DNA of 19,325 nucleotides from an uncultured Eubacteriales bacterium (GTDB lineage Bacteria; Bacillota; Clostridia; Oscillospirales; CAG-382). Positions 1 to 8,679 of this stretch are shown piece by piece (position 1 is the stretch's first letter; each line of letters begins with the position of its first letter). A program made the translations under genes and the position numbers. Location of the stretch: contig CAKSDR010000022.1 of assembly GCA_934446095.1 (NCBI GenBank), forward strand, positions 1-19,325, written 5' to 3'. The notes beneath the pieces were generated by a model. The model made no database searches, had not been told where the DNA came from, and saw nothing but the letters and a program-made list of their open reading frames with translations.

Positions 1-1176
1 GCGCTTATCGGATTGTTTTTGGGTATGACGACTGACGGAATTACCGTAAAATTTTCAAACACGTCGTTTTCGCTTTTCAATACTTCAAATATAAATATTA
101 AGGCGCTCAGACTATCATCTGCACTTTTTACTCTTTTATCCGGGGCGGCTTTGTTTTTAACGGAAGCCGAAAAGGCATTGTTTTACAGATCAAGCGATAT
201 TCTTGACGGAGGCGCGCTCAGAGTTTCGTATGCCACATCTCTTCCGGGAGTTGTTTTGCGTCTTTCGTACGTATATAATCTGATGTTCTGCATATATCTT
301 GCTACTTTGCCTGAGAAGAAAAAATGCAGATGGATGTTTTTGTTATTTATTGTAATAAGAGCAATGAAATTGATTTACGGGTCACGCGGGGATTTTGTTT
401 TATGCCTAATGTTTGCATATATCTATTATTGGATGAGGGATATTAAAAACAAAAAAAGCGGCGAAACCGGAGAAAAGTGGCTCGGAAAAGCAGAAAAAAC
501 ATTGCTTGTGGCGTCAATACCGGCAATTATTATTCTCATGGTTTTTATAGGGTACTATCGTACAAACACGGCGTTTCATTTTTCGGGTTTTTTCGATACG
601 CTTTATGAATTCTTCTTTTCACAAGGCGTAAGTATTGACGTTTTGGGAAATACGCAGAAATATATTAATGATTTTAATCAGCCGCATTTTCTTTATATGT
701 TTGACAACACATATCAGTTTCTTGTTACAAATCCCATTTCAAAAATCATAACGGGAAAAACTTATTATGCGGCGAACACGGTAGAAAGAGCCCTTTACGG
801 AACTTCACTCGGTCAAACGCTTTACTACAACATAAATCCTCAGTCGTATCTTGCCGGAAACGGCTGCGGATCGGCATATCTTGCCGAAGCGTATCTCGGT
901 TATGGAATTGTGGGTGTGTTTGTTATTAATTTTCTCCTTGAGAGGATAATGAACAGAATTTCAAAAGCAAAATCCAATAATGTTGCTTCTTTAACCATAC
1001 GGCTTTTATTTATATTAAACCTGTTTTTTATGCCGCGTTCGGGATTCGACGTTTTTATAGGAGATTTTACAAGCGTTACTCATATTCTTGCTCTTATCAT
1101 GTTATGGGTTTTGTATAAGATTCTGAGCGGAAAAGACTTTGGGGATAACTACGCGGAAACTTCACAGAAAGGGTAA
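1..1176 (+). CDS. Wzy-type polysaccharide polymerase, 5' end cut by window
   Basis: A multi-pass membrane protein that probably joins lipid-linked repeat units outside the membrane in the Wzx/Wzy pathway. The frame is open from base 1, so the true start lies outside the window; the TTG at 13 and the ATG at 25 are internal. About 391 codons are visible. They contain many hydrophobic stretches and an S-R-G motif near visible codons 128-130 that follows a hydrophobic helix (IYGSRGDFVLCL), which fits the O-antigen polymerase family. A large hydrophilic loop occupies the second half, with GNGCGSAYLAEAYLGYG before the last helices, also typical. Such polymerases diverge strongly, so the call rests on topology, the SRG motif and the neighbouring flippase and glycosyltransferases. 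Seven bases separate its stop from the next ATG. An alternative is another polysaccharide membrane enzyme of the ligase/polymerase superfamily. Confidence 0.75.
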   Translation, partial: ALIGLFLGMTTDGITVKFSNTSFSLFNTSNINIKALRLSSALFTLLSGAALFLTEAEKALFYRSSDILDGGALRVSYATSLPGVVLRLSYVYNLMFCIYLATLPEKKKCRWMFLLFIVIRAMKLIYGSRGDFVLCLMFAYIYYWMRDIKNKKSGETGEKWLGKAEKTLLVASIPAIIILMVFIGYYRTNTAFHFSGFFDTLYEFFFSQGVSIDVLGNTQKYINDFNQPHFLYMFDNTYQFLVTNPISKIITGKTYYAANTVERALYGTSLGQTLYYNINPQSYLAGNGCGSAYLAEAYLGYGIVGVFVINFLLERIMNRISKAKSNNVASLTIRLLFILNLFFMPRSGFDVFIGDFTSVTHILALIMLWVLYKILSGKDFGDNYAETSQKG

Positions 1177-1183
1177 AACAAGT

Positions 1184-2314
1184 ATGAAGAAACTTTTGTA
1201 TGTGTCATTTGAAAATGCCGAGAATCGGGCAAGCGGGGTCAATAAAAAAATTTCCGGTCACTTAAAGGCTTTTTCAGGCTGCGGATATGACACTACTTTG
1301 GCAGCAACATATAATGATGCTATCGCATATAGAAATTCAGACGGCATTTTTCATGAGATAAAAACCGGTAAATCAAGCAGAGTTGCGTTATGCGAATGGG
1401 TGGCTCTGAATTGCAAGGGCTACAGCGCCTGCTATATACGATTTCAGTTTTTCTGCCCTTACGTTTTGAAAATGGTAAAGGCTCTTAAGAAAAACAATGT
1501 TACTGTTATTATGGAAATTCCCACATACCCATATGAATATGAACTTAAAAAACAAGGCGTCAAGGGAATTCCGAAACTTATATGCGACAGGGCTTTTCGC
1601 TATCGCTGCGCAAAATACATAGACAGTTTTTCCGCGCCGCTGTACAGCGATGATATTTATAAAAAACATTGCATTGAGATACGCAACGGCATTGATGTCG
1701 GAAATGTTGTGCCGAAAAAACCTTCCGGCAATGATGATACCATAAGACTGCTTGCAGTTGCGATGATGGCACCGTGGCACGGATATCAGAGAATGATAGA
1801 AGGCATAAACAAATATGTAAAAAGCGGCGGAACCCGAAAAGTGGAACTTCATCTTGTCGGAGAAGGAGCTGCAACTCCTATGTACAGACGCCTTGCGGAA
1901 GAGTACGGACTTTGCGACAGCGTTATCATTCACGGAAAACTTTTTGGAAATTCTCTTGATGAAATGTATGATCTTTGCGATATAGGAGTGGGTTCTTTGG
2001 GGCTTCCGAGCAAACAGCTTCCGAGAACCAATACGCTGAAAGTTTTGGAGTACATGGCAAAGGGCTTGCCGGTAATTTGCGAAGAAAGTGAAATAAGCAT
2101 TGACAAGAATAGTAAATACCGTCTGGAAGTGCCTTCGGATTCGGACCCCATTGATGTTAATAAAGTTATTGACTTTTTCGATTCCGTGTATGAAGGCGGC
2201 AGGGCAACTGTGATAGACAGCATACGCAGTGAATGCGCCGAGAAATGCAGCGTTCAAAAGGGAATATCAGGAGTTATTGATTTTTTTGAAAAGAGGTGCG
2301 GAAATGAAACGTGA
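1184..2314 (+). CDS. GT4-type glycosyltransferase
   Basis: A cytoplasmic glycosyltransferase of 376 residues that probably adds one sugar of the polysaccharide repeat. It starts at ATG 1184 behind AGAAAGGG; an in-frame ATG at 1139 lies inside the upstream gene and lacks a comparable site. The C-terminal half shows a GT-B nucleotide-sugar domain: a strand reading LHLVGEGAA, then a loop with VIIHGKL, then NTLKVLEYMAKGLPVI, where the glutamate is the conserved GT4 acid near the donor phosphate. The N-terminal domain is divergent, as expected for an acceptor-binding half. It overlaps the next gene by 11 bases, which implies translational coupling. The linkage and sugar cannot be told from sequence; the available donors made by this operon are diacetamido-mannuronic acid and ManNAcA. 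Confidence 0.85.
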   Translation: MKKLLYVSFENAENRASGVNKKISGHLKAFSGCGYDTTLAATYNDAIAYRNSDGIFHEIKTGKSSRVALCEWVALNCKGYSACYIRFQFFCPYVLKMVKALKKNNVTVIMEIPTYPYEYELKKQGVKGIPKLICDRAFRYRCAKYIDSFSAPLYSDDIYKKHCIEIRNGIDVGNVVPKKPSGNDDTIRLLAVAMMAPWHGYQRMIEGINKYVKSGGTRKVELHLVGEGAATPMYRRLAEEYGLCDSVIIHGKLFGNSLDEMYDLCDIGVGSLGLPSKQLPRTNTLKVLEYMAKGLPVICEESEISIDKNSKYRLEVPSDSDPIDVNKVIDFFDSVYEGGRATVIDSIRSECAEKCSVQKGISGVIDFFEKRCGNET

Positions 2315-3275
2315 AACAAAAGACCGCATTAAGGATATAATTTCCGTCGTTTCCCCGAAATTTGGGTATAGGTTGCTTAAAAACCGAACACTTAAAACGT
2401 ATAAAGTTGTAAATGATCTTGAAATAAAACCGGTTTTAAAAAGGGAATATGATCCTGCCGGAACTTATGTTACAATGCACGATTTTCCGCAGAAAATTTA
2501 TGATAGGATAAATGCGGAAAGAATATTTGATGAAAACGGAGTTCCTCTTTTTCTCGGGAAATATTACAACGCGGTGCAGATAGCTCAATACGGGCTTACG
2601 GAATATGGGTATTTTGTCCACACAAAAAATGAAAAACATCTGGCAAACGCAAAGAACGCGTGCCGGTATTTTTTGGAAAACCAAGAGGAAAAGACAGGAT
2701 ATTTCAGATATAACTTTGAGTTTTATCACAGAGCTACAGGCATTACTCTTAACAACTGGGCATGCGCTATGGGTCAGGGGCAGGCGGCGTCTCTTCTGAC
2801 AAGAATGTGGCGCATTGAAAAGGATGACAGGATGCTTGAAAATGCCAAAAATGCTTTTAATATGTTTGATGTTCCCGTGGAAGACGGCGGGCTTAAAGCA
2901 TTGTTTGACGGATATACGGTTTTTGAAGAATACCCGACGACTCCCGCAAGTTTCACACTTAACGGAATGATATTTGCATCATTCGGATTGTACGACTGCA
3001 TGACGGTAATGCGTGACGACAGGATTTCATATTTGTGGGATACCGCCGTTAAAACCATAGAGTATATGGTTCCGTTTTACGACGGCGACATTACATGCAG
3101 TTATGACCTTTCACATATTACAGCAAGGGTTATCCCGAGGGTTAAAGCGGACAAGTATCACATGATCCATATTAATCTTTTGCAGAATATGCAGTCTGTG
3201 GCGCCAAGCCCGACTTACGAGTATTATATAAGAAAATGGGCCGGAATGAGCGGTTTTAAGATAAAAGAAAATTAA
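2304..3275 (+). CDS. D-glucuronyl C5-epimerase family protein
   Basis: A 323-residue member of the D-glucuronyl C5-epimerase C-terminal family, whose known members invert C5 of uronic acids within a polymer (GlcA to IdoA in heparan sulfate). Visible signatures are NNWACAMGQGQ at residues 150-160 (family pattern W-x-x-x-M-x-Q-G-Q), FEEYP at 207-211 followed by TLNGMIFASFGLYD, and KYHMIHINLL around 284-293. These tyrosine-rich motifs line the (alpha/alpha) barrel cleft. There is no signal peptide or membrane helix, so it probably acts in the cytoplasm on a lipid-linked oligosaccharide or a sugar nucleotide. The start is ATG 2304 after AGAGGTGCGG; the in-frame ATG at 2229 is buried in the upstream gene. 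It sits between two glycosyltransferases. The substrate is inferred: the operon makes mannuronic-type sugars, so the product could be an L-guluronic derivative. Confidence 0.85.
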   Translation: MKRETKDRIKDIISVVSPKFGYRLLKNRTLKTYKVVNDLEIKPVLKREYDPAGTYVTMHDFPQKIYDRINAERIFDENGVPLFLGKYYNAVQIAQYGLTEYGYFVHTKNEKHLANAKNACRYFLENQEEKTGYFRYNFEFYHRATGITLNNWACAMGQGQAASLLTRMWRIEKDDRMLENAKNAFNMFDVPVEDGGLKALFDGYTVFEEYPTTPASFTLNGMIFASFGLYDCMTVMRDDRISYLWDTAVKTIEYMVPFYDGDITCSYDLSHITARVIPRVKADKYHMIHINLLQNMQSVAPSPTYEYYIRKWAGMSGFKIKEN

Positions 3276-3291
3276 GGAAGGAATAAACTCC

Positions 3292-4440
3292 ATGAAAGTA
3301 GTATTTGCTTTATACCATGATTATAATTTTCAGTCGCGTCCTCCGGAATGTATCAGAGCCCTGAAACTTCTCGGCGCTGACGATATTGTTCTTGTTACAA
3401 TCGCAGAACTTAATAAATCCATCGACGGAGTAAGAACGGTTGTGAGCAAATACGAACTGAAAGACAAGTTTAAGTATCCGAGATTTTACAGAACGGTTAT
3501 AAAAACAATCCGCAAAGAAAAGCCGGACATGGTCATGCTTCATGACAATTATACAGCGCCGGTACTTGCCTATCTTCTGCATAGAAAATACAAGGGGAAA
3601 ATAGTATACGATTCAAGCGAACTGTATCTCGATATGGGACGTAAACTAAAGGACATTGTATTCCGCTTTTTTACATACAGCGAAAGAAAATATTTAAAAT
3701 ATGCCGATGCGGTAATTGCTGCAAATAAAGAGCGCGGCGAAATAATGCAGAAGGAATTCGGTCTTTCGCAAATGCCGATTGTACTTGAAAACATGAGAAG
3801 AATTGCCGATGAAGTTGATTATGATGCGTGCGGAGAGAAATACGGCGCACTTTTTGAAAATAAAGAAGTTTTGCATGTTCTTTACGGCGGCGGGGTAAAG
3901 GAGAACAGGCGTACTCTTGACCTTGCAAATGCCGTTGCGGATATGGGTGATGATGTTGAACTGATAATTGCAGGTCCCGGGGATCCGTCTTGCGTTGCGG
4001 CCCTTCGGGAAATTATGAATAAATGTCCGCGTATAAAATATGTAGGCAAACTTCCGCGGAGCGAGTGGAAATATCTTATACAGAACTCGGACGTTTGCGT
4101 ATCTATTTATCTTCAGGACATTCCGAATAATATTTATTGCGCGTCGGGAAGATTTTTTGAAAGCCTGTTTGAAGGCGTTCCGGTTTTGTGTTCTGAAAAT
4201 CCGCCTATGAAAAATAACTGCGCAAAATACGGATTTGGCGTTTCTGACGACGACCTCAAAAGAGGACTTTCGGAAATGAAACAAAATTACCAAAAATATA
4301 AAGAAAAAGCAGAGCAGTTCGCAAGTTCCTGCGACTATGAAGCGCGCATTCCAAAACTTGCAAATGATATAAAAAACAGGTTGGATATTGAAAATCGATT
4401 AGATAAAATAAATGAGAAGAGGACAGTTTGTGGAAAATAA
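3292..4440 (+). CDS. GT4-type glycosyltransferase
   Basis: A second glycosyltransferase, 382 residues, cytoplasmic and likely membrane-associated by its lipid-linked acceptor. The N-terminal domain begins MKVVFALYHDYNF with an acceptor-side Rossmann fold; KGKIVYDSSELYLDMG (around residues 100-115) resembles the GT4 acceptor loop. The C-terminal domain shows LHVLYGGGVKENRRTLDL, ELIIAGPGDP, IKYVGKLPRSEW and ASGRFFESLFEGVPVLCSE, the last holding the GT4 glutamate motif. The start at ATG 3292 follows GGAAGGAAT. The end overlaps the flippase gene. Which of the sugars it transfers is unknown. The two glycosyltransferases here, plus an initiating enzyme elsewhere, would fit a small repeat of about three sugars; that count is inference. 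Confidence 0.85.
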   Translation: MKVVFALYHDYNFQSRPPECIRALKLLGADDIVLVTIAELNKSIDGVRTVVSKYELKDKFKYPRFYRTVIKTIRKEKPDMVMLHDNYTAPVLAYLLHRKYKGKIVYDSSELYLDMGRKLKDIVFRFFTYSERKYLKYADAVIAANKERGEIMQKEFGLSQMPIVLENMRRIADEVDYDACGEKYGALFENKEVLHVLYGGGVKENRRTLDLANAVADMGDDVELIIAGPGDPSCVAALREIMNKCPRIKYVGKLPRSEWKYLIQNSDVCVSIYLQDIPNNIYCASGRFFESLFEGVPVLCSENPPMKNNCAKYGFGVSDDDLKRGLSEMKQNYQKYKEKAEQFASSCDYEARIPKLANDIKNRLDIENRLDKINEKRTVCGK

Positions 4441-5947
4441 TGACCAAACAGAAGTAAAAAATGCATCCGGCACAGATTCAAACGCACAGACAAAGAAAAA
4501 AAAGTCTGGATTTATAGGAAAATTTGTCGGTTTTTCTGTGGCGACTTGGATCGGTGCGGCGTTGTCGCTTTTTATAACGCCTGTTGCAACGAGAATTTTT
4601 GATCCTGCAGAACTCGGAATGATTCATCTGTTTCAGACGACGGTAATGCTTATAATGTATCTTGCGATGCTGGGACTTCACCAAGGGTACATACGCTATT
4701 ACAATGAACCTCCCGAAGGTTTTACAAAGCAATCGCTTTACAAGTACTGCCTTTTTATCTCGTGCGCATTCACTCTTTTAATCGATGCCGGTATCCTTGT
4801 AATGTGGAAAAGGGTTTCTTTGTATATAGGAAATGAAACCTCGATGCTTATTCCGGTATGTCTTGCATTGTCGGTTATGGACTATGTAATACTGACTTTT
4901 TCAAGCAACGCTTTCCGCATGCAGCAAAATACATTGGGGTATAACATACAGCAGTTGGGTGTGGTTGTTTCTACAAAAGTTGCATATATTCTTGCTATAA
5001 TTATTTCCCCTACCCATCAATACGGAATATTATTTATGACGGCGTTGTTTACAATATGGACGATAGGAACGCTGATTTTCAGAAGCAAAATGCTTGCGGA
5101 AGCATCAATACGAAAACTTCCGCCTTCTTCAAAAAAGCAGTTATTTGCTTATTCTCTGCCATGGATTCCGGTACTTTTTGTAAGTTATCTTAATACAAAT
5201 TTGCCGCAGTATCTTTTGAATTCAATGGCGGATAAGACAAGTGTCGGAATTTACGGTTCGGCTGCAACCATAGTTTCTATTGTTACTATTGTTCAGGCAG
5301 GATTCAATATATTCTGGACACCGTATGTATATCAGAATTATAGGGAAAAACCTCAGAACATAAGAAAAGTACATGAAATAATAGTTCCTTTTATGATTAC
5401 TTTCTTTATAGGTGTTTTGCTTTTCCAGGACGTTATATATTTGCTGCTTGGGGAAAAGTACAGGCAAAGCCGCAGTTACCTTGGTTTTTTGCTTGCATCC
5501 CCGGTATTATATACAATAGCGGAAACTACGGGACTCGGAATAAACATTTCAAAGAAAAGTTATTTCAATCTGCTTACAAGTGTTATAAGCATACTTGTAA
5601 ACCTTGGCATAAGTTATTTTACGATTCCGAAAATGGGAGCGATAGGAGCAGCGGTAGCCGTTATGACGGCGGCGCTTGTAATGCTGGTTACAAAGACTCT
5701 GATAGGGGAGAAGTATTTTAAGGTTTTGAGCCATCCTTTAAGAACCGGTTTTGCAGTATTGCTTATGACAGCGGGAGCGGTTATCAGTTGGAGATTTTCC
5801 GAAAATTTTGCGGCAAGAACGACAGGCCTTTTAATTATCGAAGCAATATTGCTTTTCTGCTACCGCACCGAAGCAAAGTTTTGCATAGACCGCGGAATAA
5901 AGTCTTTAAAGTCGATTTTGAATTTAGGTAAGGAGAAAAATCAATGA
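4430..5947 (+). CDS. Wzx-type polysaccharide flippase
   Basis: A multi-spanning membrane protein of 505 residues (about 12-14 predicted helices) of the MOP/polysaccharide-transport superfamily. It moves undecaprenyl-linked repeat units to the outer face of the membrane. The family entry motif appears as ATWIGAALSLFITPVATRIFDP followed by ELGMIHLFQT, and the rest alternates hydrophobic helices with short loops. I prefer GTG 4430 as start because AGAAGAGGA lies six bases upstream; the ATG at 4412 is in frame but its upstream bases hold no good ribosome site, and it would add six residues. The N-terminus is a polar, lysine-rich tail before the first helix. It overlaps the preceding gene by 11 bases and the following one by 4 (ATGA), so it belongs to a tightly coupled operon. 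Confidence 0.88.
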   Translation: MENNDQTEVKNASGTDSNAQTKKKKSGFIGKFVGFSVATWIGAALSLFITPVATRIFDPAELGMIHLFQTTVMLIMYLAMLGLHQGYIRYYNEPPEGFTKQSLYKYCLFISCAFTLLIDAGILVMWKRVSLYIGNETSMLIPVCLALSVMDYVILTFSSNAFRMQQNTLGYNIQQLGVVVSTKVAYILAIIISPTHQYGILFMTALFTIWTIGTLIFRSKMLAEASIRKLPPSSKKQLFAYSLPWIPVLFVSYLNTNLPQYLLNSMADKTSVGIYGSAATIVSIVTIVQAGFNIFWTPYVYQNYREKPQNIRKVHEIIVPFMITFFIGVLLFQDVIYLLLGEKYRQSRSYLGFLLASPVLYTIAETTGLGINISKKSYFNLLTSVISILVNLGISYFTIPKMGAIGAAVAVMTAALVMLVTKTLIGEKYFKVLSHPLRTGFAVLLMTAGAVISWRFSENFAARTTGLLIIEAILLFCYRTEAKFCIDRGIKSLKSILNLGKEKNQ

Positions 5948-7020
5948 AAATTTTAACTGTAGTCGGCGCGCGCCCGCAGTTTATAAAAGCCGCTGTTGGC
6001 TCGCGGATATTAAGACAGACAAAACAGGAAGTATTGGTTCATACGGGACAGCATCATGATGAAAACATGTCCAGCGTATTTTTCCGCGAGATGGATATAC
6101 CGGAACCTGACTATAATCTCGGTATCGCCGGAGGAAGCCACGCCGAGATGACAGGTAAAATGATGATTGAACTTGAAAAGGTCATGGTGCATGAAAGACC
6201 GGATGCGGTTCTGGTTTACGGAGACACAAATTCTACAATGGCAGCTGCATTGGCCGCGGTAAAACTGCATATCCCCGTAATTCACTGTGAATCGGGAAAC
6301 AGATTTAATACACTCGAAAGCCCTGAAGAAGTGAACCGAATTGTTACAGATCACGTATCGTCCTTAAGGTTTGCATGTTCAAAAAGCGCGCTTGATTCTT
6401 TGAAAAAGGAAAATCTTAGTGAAAATTCATATTACATAGGCGACCCTATGTTTGATGCGTTTTTGTATTACGGGAAGCGCAGCAATGAAAATAAATTTTA
6501 TGACGTTGTTGATTTTGACGGCAAAAAAGTGAAGGTCCCGGAAAAATTTTATTATATGACTTGTCACAGACAAGAAAATACTGATGATCCGGATAAACTT
6601 TTTGAGATTCTTTCGGCAATGGCAACGCTTGACGCTCCGACTATATATCCTGTTCATCCGAGAAATCAAAAAACGGTAAAAAGATTTATAGACCAGAAAC
6701 TTTTCCCGGAAATTCTCTTTACCCTGCCGGTCGGGTATTTATCAAGCATTAATTTTGTATGCGGGGCATCAATGATAGTTACGGATTCCGGCGGAGTGCA
6801 GAGAGAAGCGTTTTTCGCGCAGAAAAAATGTATTACTGTTTTGGATTTTGAAGTTTGGCCGGAAACAATGAAAGACGGACGAAATGTCCTTGCAAAGCCT
6901 GATAAAAACGACATTATCGGGAAAATGCGCATACAACAGAAAATTGACCCTGCATATCAGCCTTTTGGGGATGGACATGCGGCTGAGAAAATGTGCGCTT
7001 ATATAGATAAAATGTTTTAA
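5944..7020 (+). CDS. wbpI: UDP-sugar 2-epimerase, WbpI type
   Basis: A 358-residue non-hydrolysing 2-epimerase of the GT-B fold. It starts KILTVVGARPQFIKAA and keeps the catalytic-type features: YGDTNST, an HxE motif, SPEEVNR, and CHRQENTDD. Together with the four enzymes encoded just downstream it most likely converts UDP-2,3-diacetamido-2,3-dideoxy-glucuronic acid to the manno form, the last step of the WbpA-B-E-D-I route. The VGARPQFIKAA opening and the phrase NLGIAGGSHAEMTGKMM fit WbpI better than the WecB-type copy at 12447. One block is unusual: where the family generally reads HVEAGLRS, this protein reads HCESGNRF. ATG overlaps the flippase stop by four bases, with TAAGGAGAAA as ribosome site. 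Substrate assignment comes from neighbours; a WecB-like role is the alternative. Confidence 0.82.
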   Translation: MKILTVVGARPQFIKAAVGSRILRQTKQEVLVHTGQHHDENMSSVFFREMDIPEPDYNLGIAGGSHAEMTGKMMIELEKVMVHERPDAVLVYGDTNSTMAAALAAVKLHIPVIHCESGNRFNTLESPEEVNRIVTDHVSSLRFACSKSALDSLKKENLSENSYYIGDPMFDAFLYYGKRSNENKFYDVVDFDGKKVKVPEKFYYMTCHRQENTDDPDKLFEILSAMATLDAPTIYPVHPRNQKTVKRFIDQKLFPEILFTLPVGYLSSINFVCGASMIVTDSGGVQREAFFAQKKCITVLDFEVWPETMKDGRNVLAKPDKNDIIGKMRIQQKIDPAYQPFGDGHAAEKMCAYIDKMF

Positions 7021-7042
7021 ATTAACATAAGGGGAAGTAAAA

Positions 7043-8119
7043 ATGAAGTATGCATTAATAGGCTGCGGCCGTATATCGCCGAATCACATTGAAGCGGCAA
7101 AAAACAATAATCTCGAGTTTGTTGCAATGTGTGACATTATTCCTGAAGCAATGCAGGAAAAATCCGACAAATTCGGACTTGAAAATGTACATAGATACAC
7201 AGATTATAAAGAAATGATAGAAAAAGAAAAACCGGAACTTGTTGCTATTGCGACAGAATCAGGAAAGCATGCAAAAATTGCTCTTGATTGCATTAATGCA
7301 GGCTGCAATGTGATTATAGAAAAACCTATTGCGCTTTCAATTTCAGACGCTGATGAAATTATCGAGGCGGGAAAAAAGAACAAAGTTTTAGTATGCGCAA
7401 ATCACCAAAATCGTTTCAATAAATCTGTACAGTACATACGCAAAGCCCTTGAACAAGGACGTTTTGGAAAACTTCTGCATGGCGCTGCGCATGTTCGCTG
7501 GAACAGAGGACGCGGATATTATACTCAGGCTCCGTGGCGCGGAACCTGGGCTCAGGACGGCGGATGCCTTATGAATCAATGTATTCATAATATCGACCTT
7601 TTGCGGTGGATGATGGGAAATGAAGTTGAAGAGGTTATGGCGTATACAGATCAGCTTTTGCATCCGTATCTTGAAGCGGAAGATTTGGGCATGGCGATTG
7701 TTAAATTCAAGAACGGTTCCTATGGACTTATCGAAGGAACAACGAACGTATTTCCGAAAAACCTTGAAGAAACATTGTATTTATTCGGTGAAAAAGGCAC
7801 TGTAAAGGCAGGCGGAACTTCCGACAACATTATTGAAGAATGGGCATTCAACGATGATATTGACGACCCGGAATATGTTAAGAAAACTTATGGAGAGAAT
7901 CCTCCGAACGTTTACGGATTCGGACATACTCCGCTATATGCTGATGTGATTGATGCTGTAAAGACGGGAAGACAGCCGTATGTTACGGCAGAAGACGGCA
8001 AGCGGGCGCTCGAATTGATTCTTGCAATATACAAGTCTGCGAACGAACACAGACCGATAAAACTTCCTCTTGAGAAATGTTCCACGATGGACTTTGAGGG
8101 GAGATTTAAACATGAGTGA
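7043..8119 (+). CDS. wbpB: UDP-GlcNAcA 3-dehydrogenase, Gfo/Idh/MocA family
   Basis: A 358-residue NAD-dependent oxidoreductase that should oxidise C3 of UDP-N-acetyl-glucosaminuronic acid to the 3-keto sugar, the substrate of the aminotransferase at 8680. The Rossmann motif is GCGRIS at residues 7-12. The EKP motif with Lys94 marks the Gfo/Idh/MocA active site. ANHQNRFN and the stretch APWRGTWAQDGGCLMNQ, then HNIDLLRWMMG, are diagnostic of the WlbA/WbpB subfamily and include the active-site histidine region. In known members the NADH stays bound and is re-oxidised with 2-oxoglutarate; whether this one does so is not visible. The ribosome site is AAGGGGAAG. Its stop overlaps the acetyltransferase start by eight bases. 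The call is firm because the partner genes follow directly. Confidence 0.93.
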   Translation: MKYALIGCGRISPNHIEAAKNNNLEFVAMCDIIPEAMQEKSDKFGLENVHRYTDYKEMIEKEKPELVAIATESGKHAKIALDCINAGCNVIIEKPIALSISDADEIIEAGKKNKVLVCANHQNRFNKSVQYIRKALEQGRFGKLLHGAAHVRWNRGRGYYTQAPWRGTWAQDGGCLMNQCIHNIDLLRWMMGNEVEEVMAYTDQLLHPYLEAEDLGMAIVKFKNGSYGLIEGTTNVFPKNLEETLYLFGEKGTVKAGGTSDNIIEEWAFNDDIDDPEYVKKTYGENPPNVYGFGHTPLYADVIDAVKTGRQPYVTAEDGKRALELILAIYKSANEHRPIKLPLEKCSTMDFEGRFKHE

Positions 8120-8675
8120 TTATTTTGTACACGAAAGCAGTTATATAGACGAAGACGTTGAAATCGGGGAAAATACAAAAGTGTGGTATTTTTGCCATAT
8201 TCAGCGCGGAGCAAAAATCGGTAAAAACTGTTCATTGGGGCAGAACGTTAACATTTCAAACAATGTAAAAATAGGCAACGGCGTAAAGATTCAAAACAAT
8301 GTTGCGGTATATGAAGGCGTTGAAATTGAGGACGATGTGTTCTGCGGACCGTCGTGCGTGTTTACAAATGACTTAACTCCGAGGGCAAAATACCCTAAAG
8401 GCAGGGAAAACTACAAAAAAACGGTTATCAAACGCGGAGCAAGCATAGGCGCAAATGCAACTGTTGTTTGCGGACATACCATAGGCAACTGGGCCCTTAT
8501 AGGAGCCGGAGCTGTTGTGACATGCGATGTGCCTTCTCATGCGCTTATGCTTGGCGTACCTGCAAAAATTAAGGGTTGGGTCTGCGAATGCGGAGAATTA
8601 CTGAAAAACTCGCTGCACTGTGAAAAATGCGGCAGAAAATATATACAGACTGACGATGGATTAAAGGAGACGTAA
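8112..8675 (+). CDS. wbpD: UDP-GlcNAc3NA N-acetyltransferase, left-handed beta-helix
   Basis: A 187-residue acetyl-CoA-dependent transferase that puts an acetyl group on the 3-amino group of UDP-2-acetamido-3-amino-glucuronic acid. Nearly the whole protein is hexapeptide repeats (for example VEIGEN, AKIGKN, VKIGNG, VEIEDD, ASIGAN), which form a trimeric left-handed beta-helix. Asn86 in VFTND lies where WlbB/WbpD proteins carry their proposed catalytic asparagine. The C-terminus ends in a small cysteine cluster, CECG and CEKCGRKY, that looks like a zinc ribbon and is seen in many Firmicute relatives as I recall. Start at ATG 8112, with GAGGGGAG upstream, overlapping the dehydrogenase stop; the in-frame ATG at 8070 is internal to the previous gene. 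Five bases before the aminotransferase start. Confidence 0.93.
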   Translation: MSDYFVHESSYIDEDVEIGENTKVWYFCHIQRGAKIGKNCSLGQNVNISNNVKIGNGVKIQNNVAVYEGVEIEDDVFCGPSCVFTNDLTPRAKYPKGRENYKKTVIKRGASIGANATVVCGHTIGNWALIGAGAVVTCDVPSHALMLGVPAKIKGWVCECGELLKNSLHCEKCGRKYIQTDDGLKET

Positions 8676-8679
8676 TTTT

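Noticed and set aside
1388..2257. Long minus-strand open frame of 289 codons
   Set aside because: It is antisense to a clear GT4 glycosyltransferase, has no ribosome site and the translation has no recognisable domain; it mirrors the codon pattern of the real gene.
3694..4293. Minus-strand open frame of 199 codons
   Set aside because: Shadow of the second glycosyltransferase gene, with low-complexity composition and no start signals.
4412..4432. ATG 4412 as flippase start
   Set aside because: The ribosome site AGAAGAGGA lies downstream of this ATG and is positioned for GTG 4430, so the latter is preferred; the difference is six residues.
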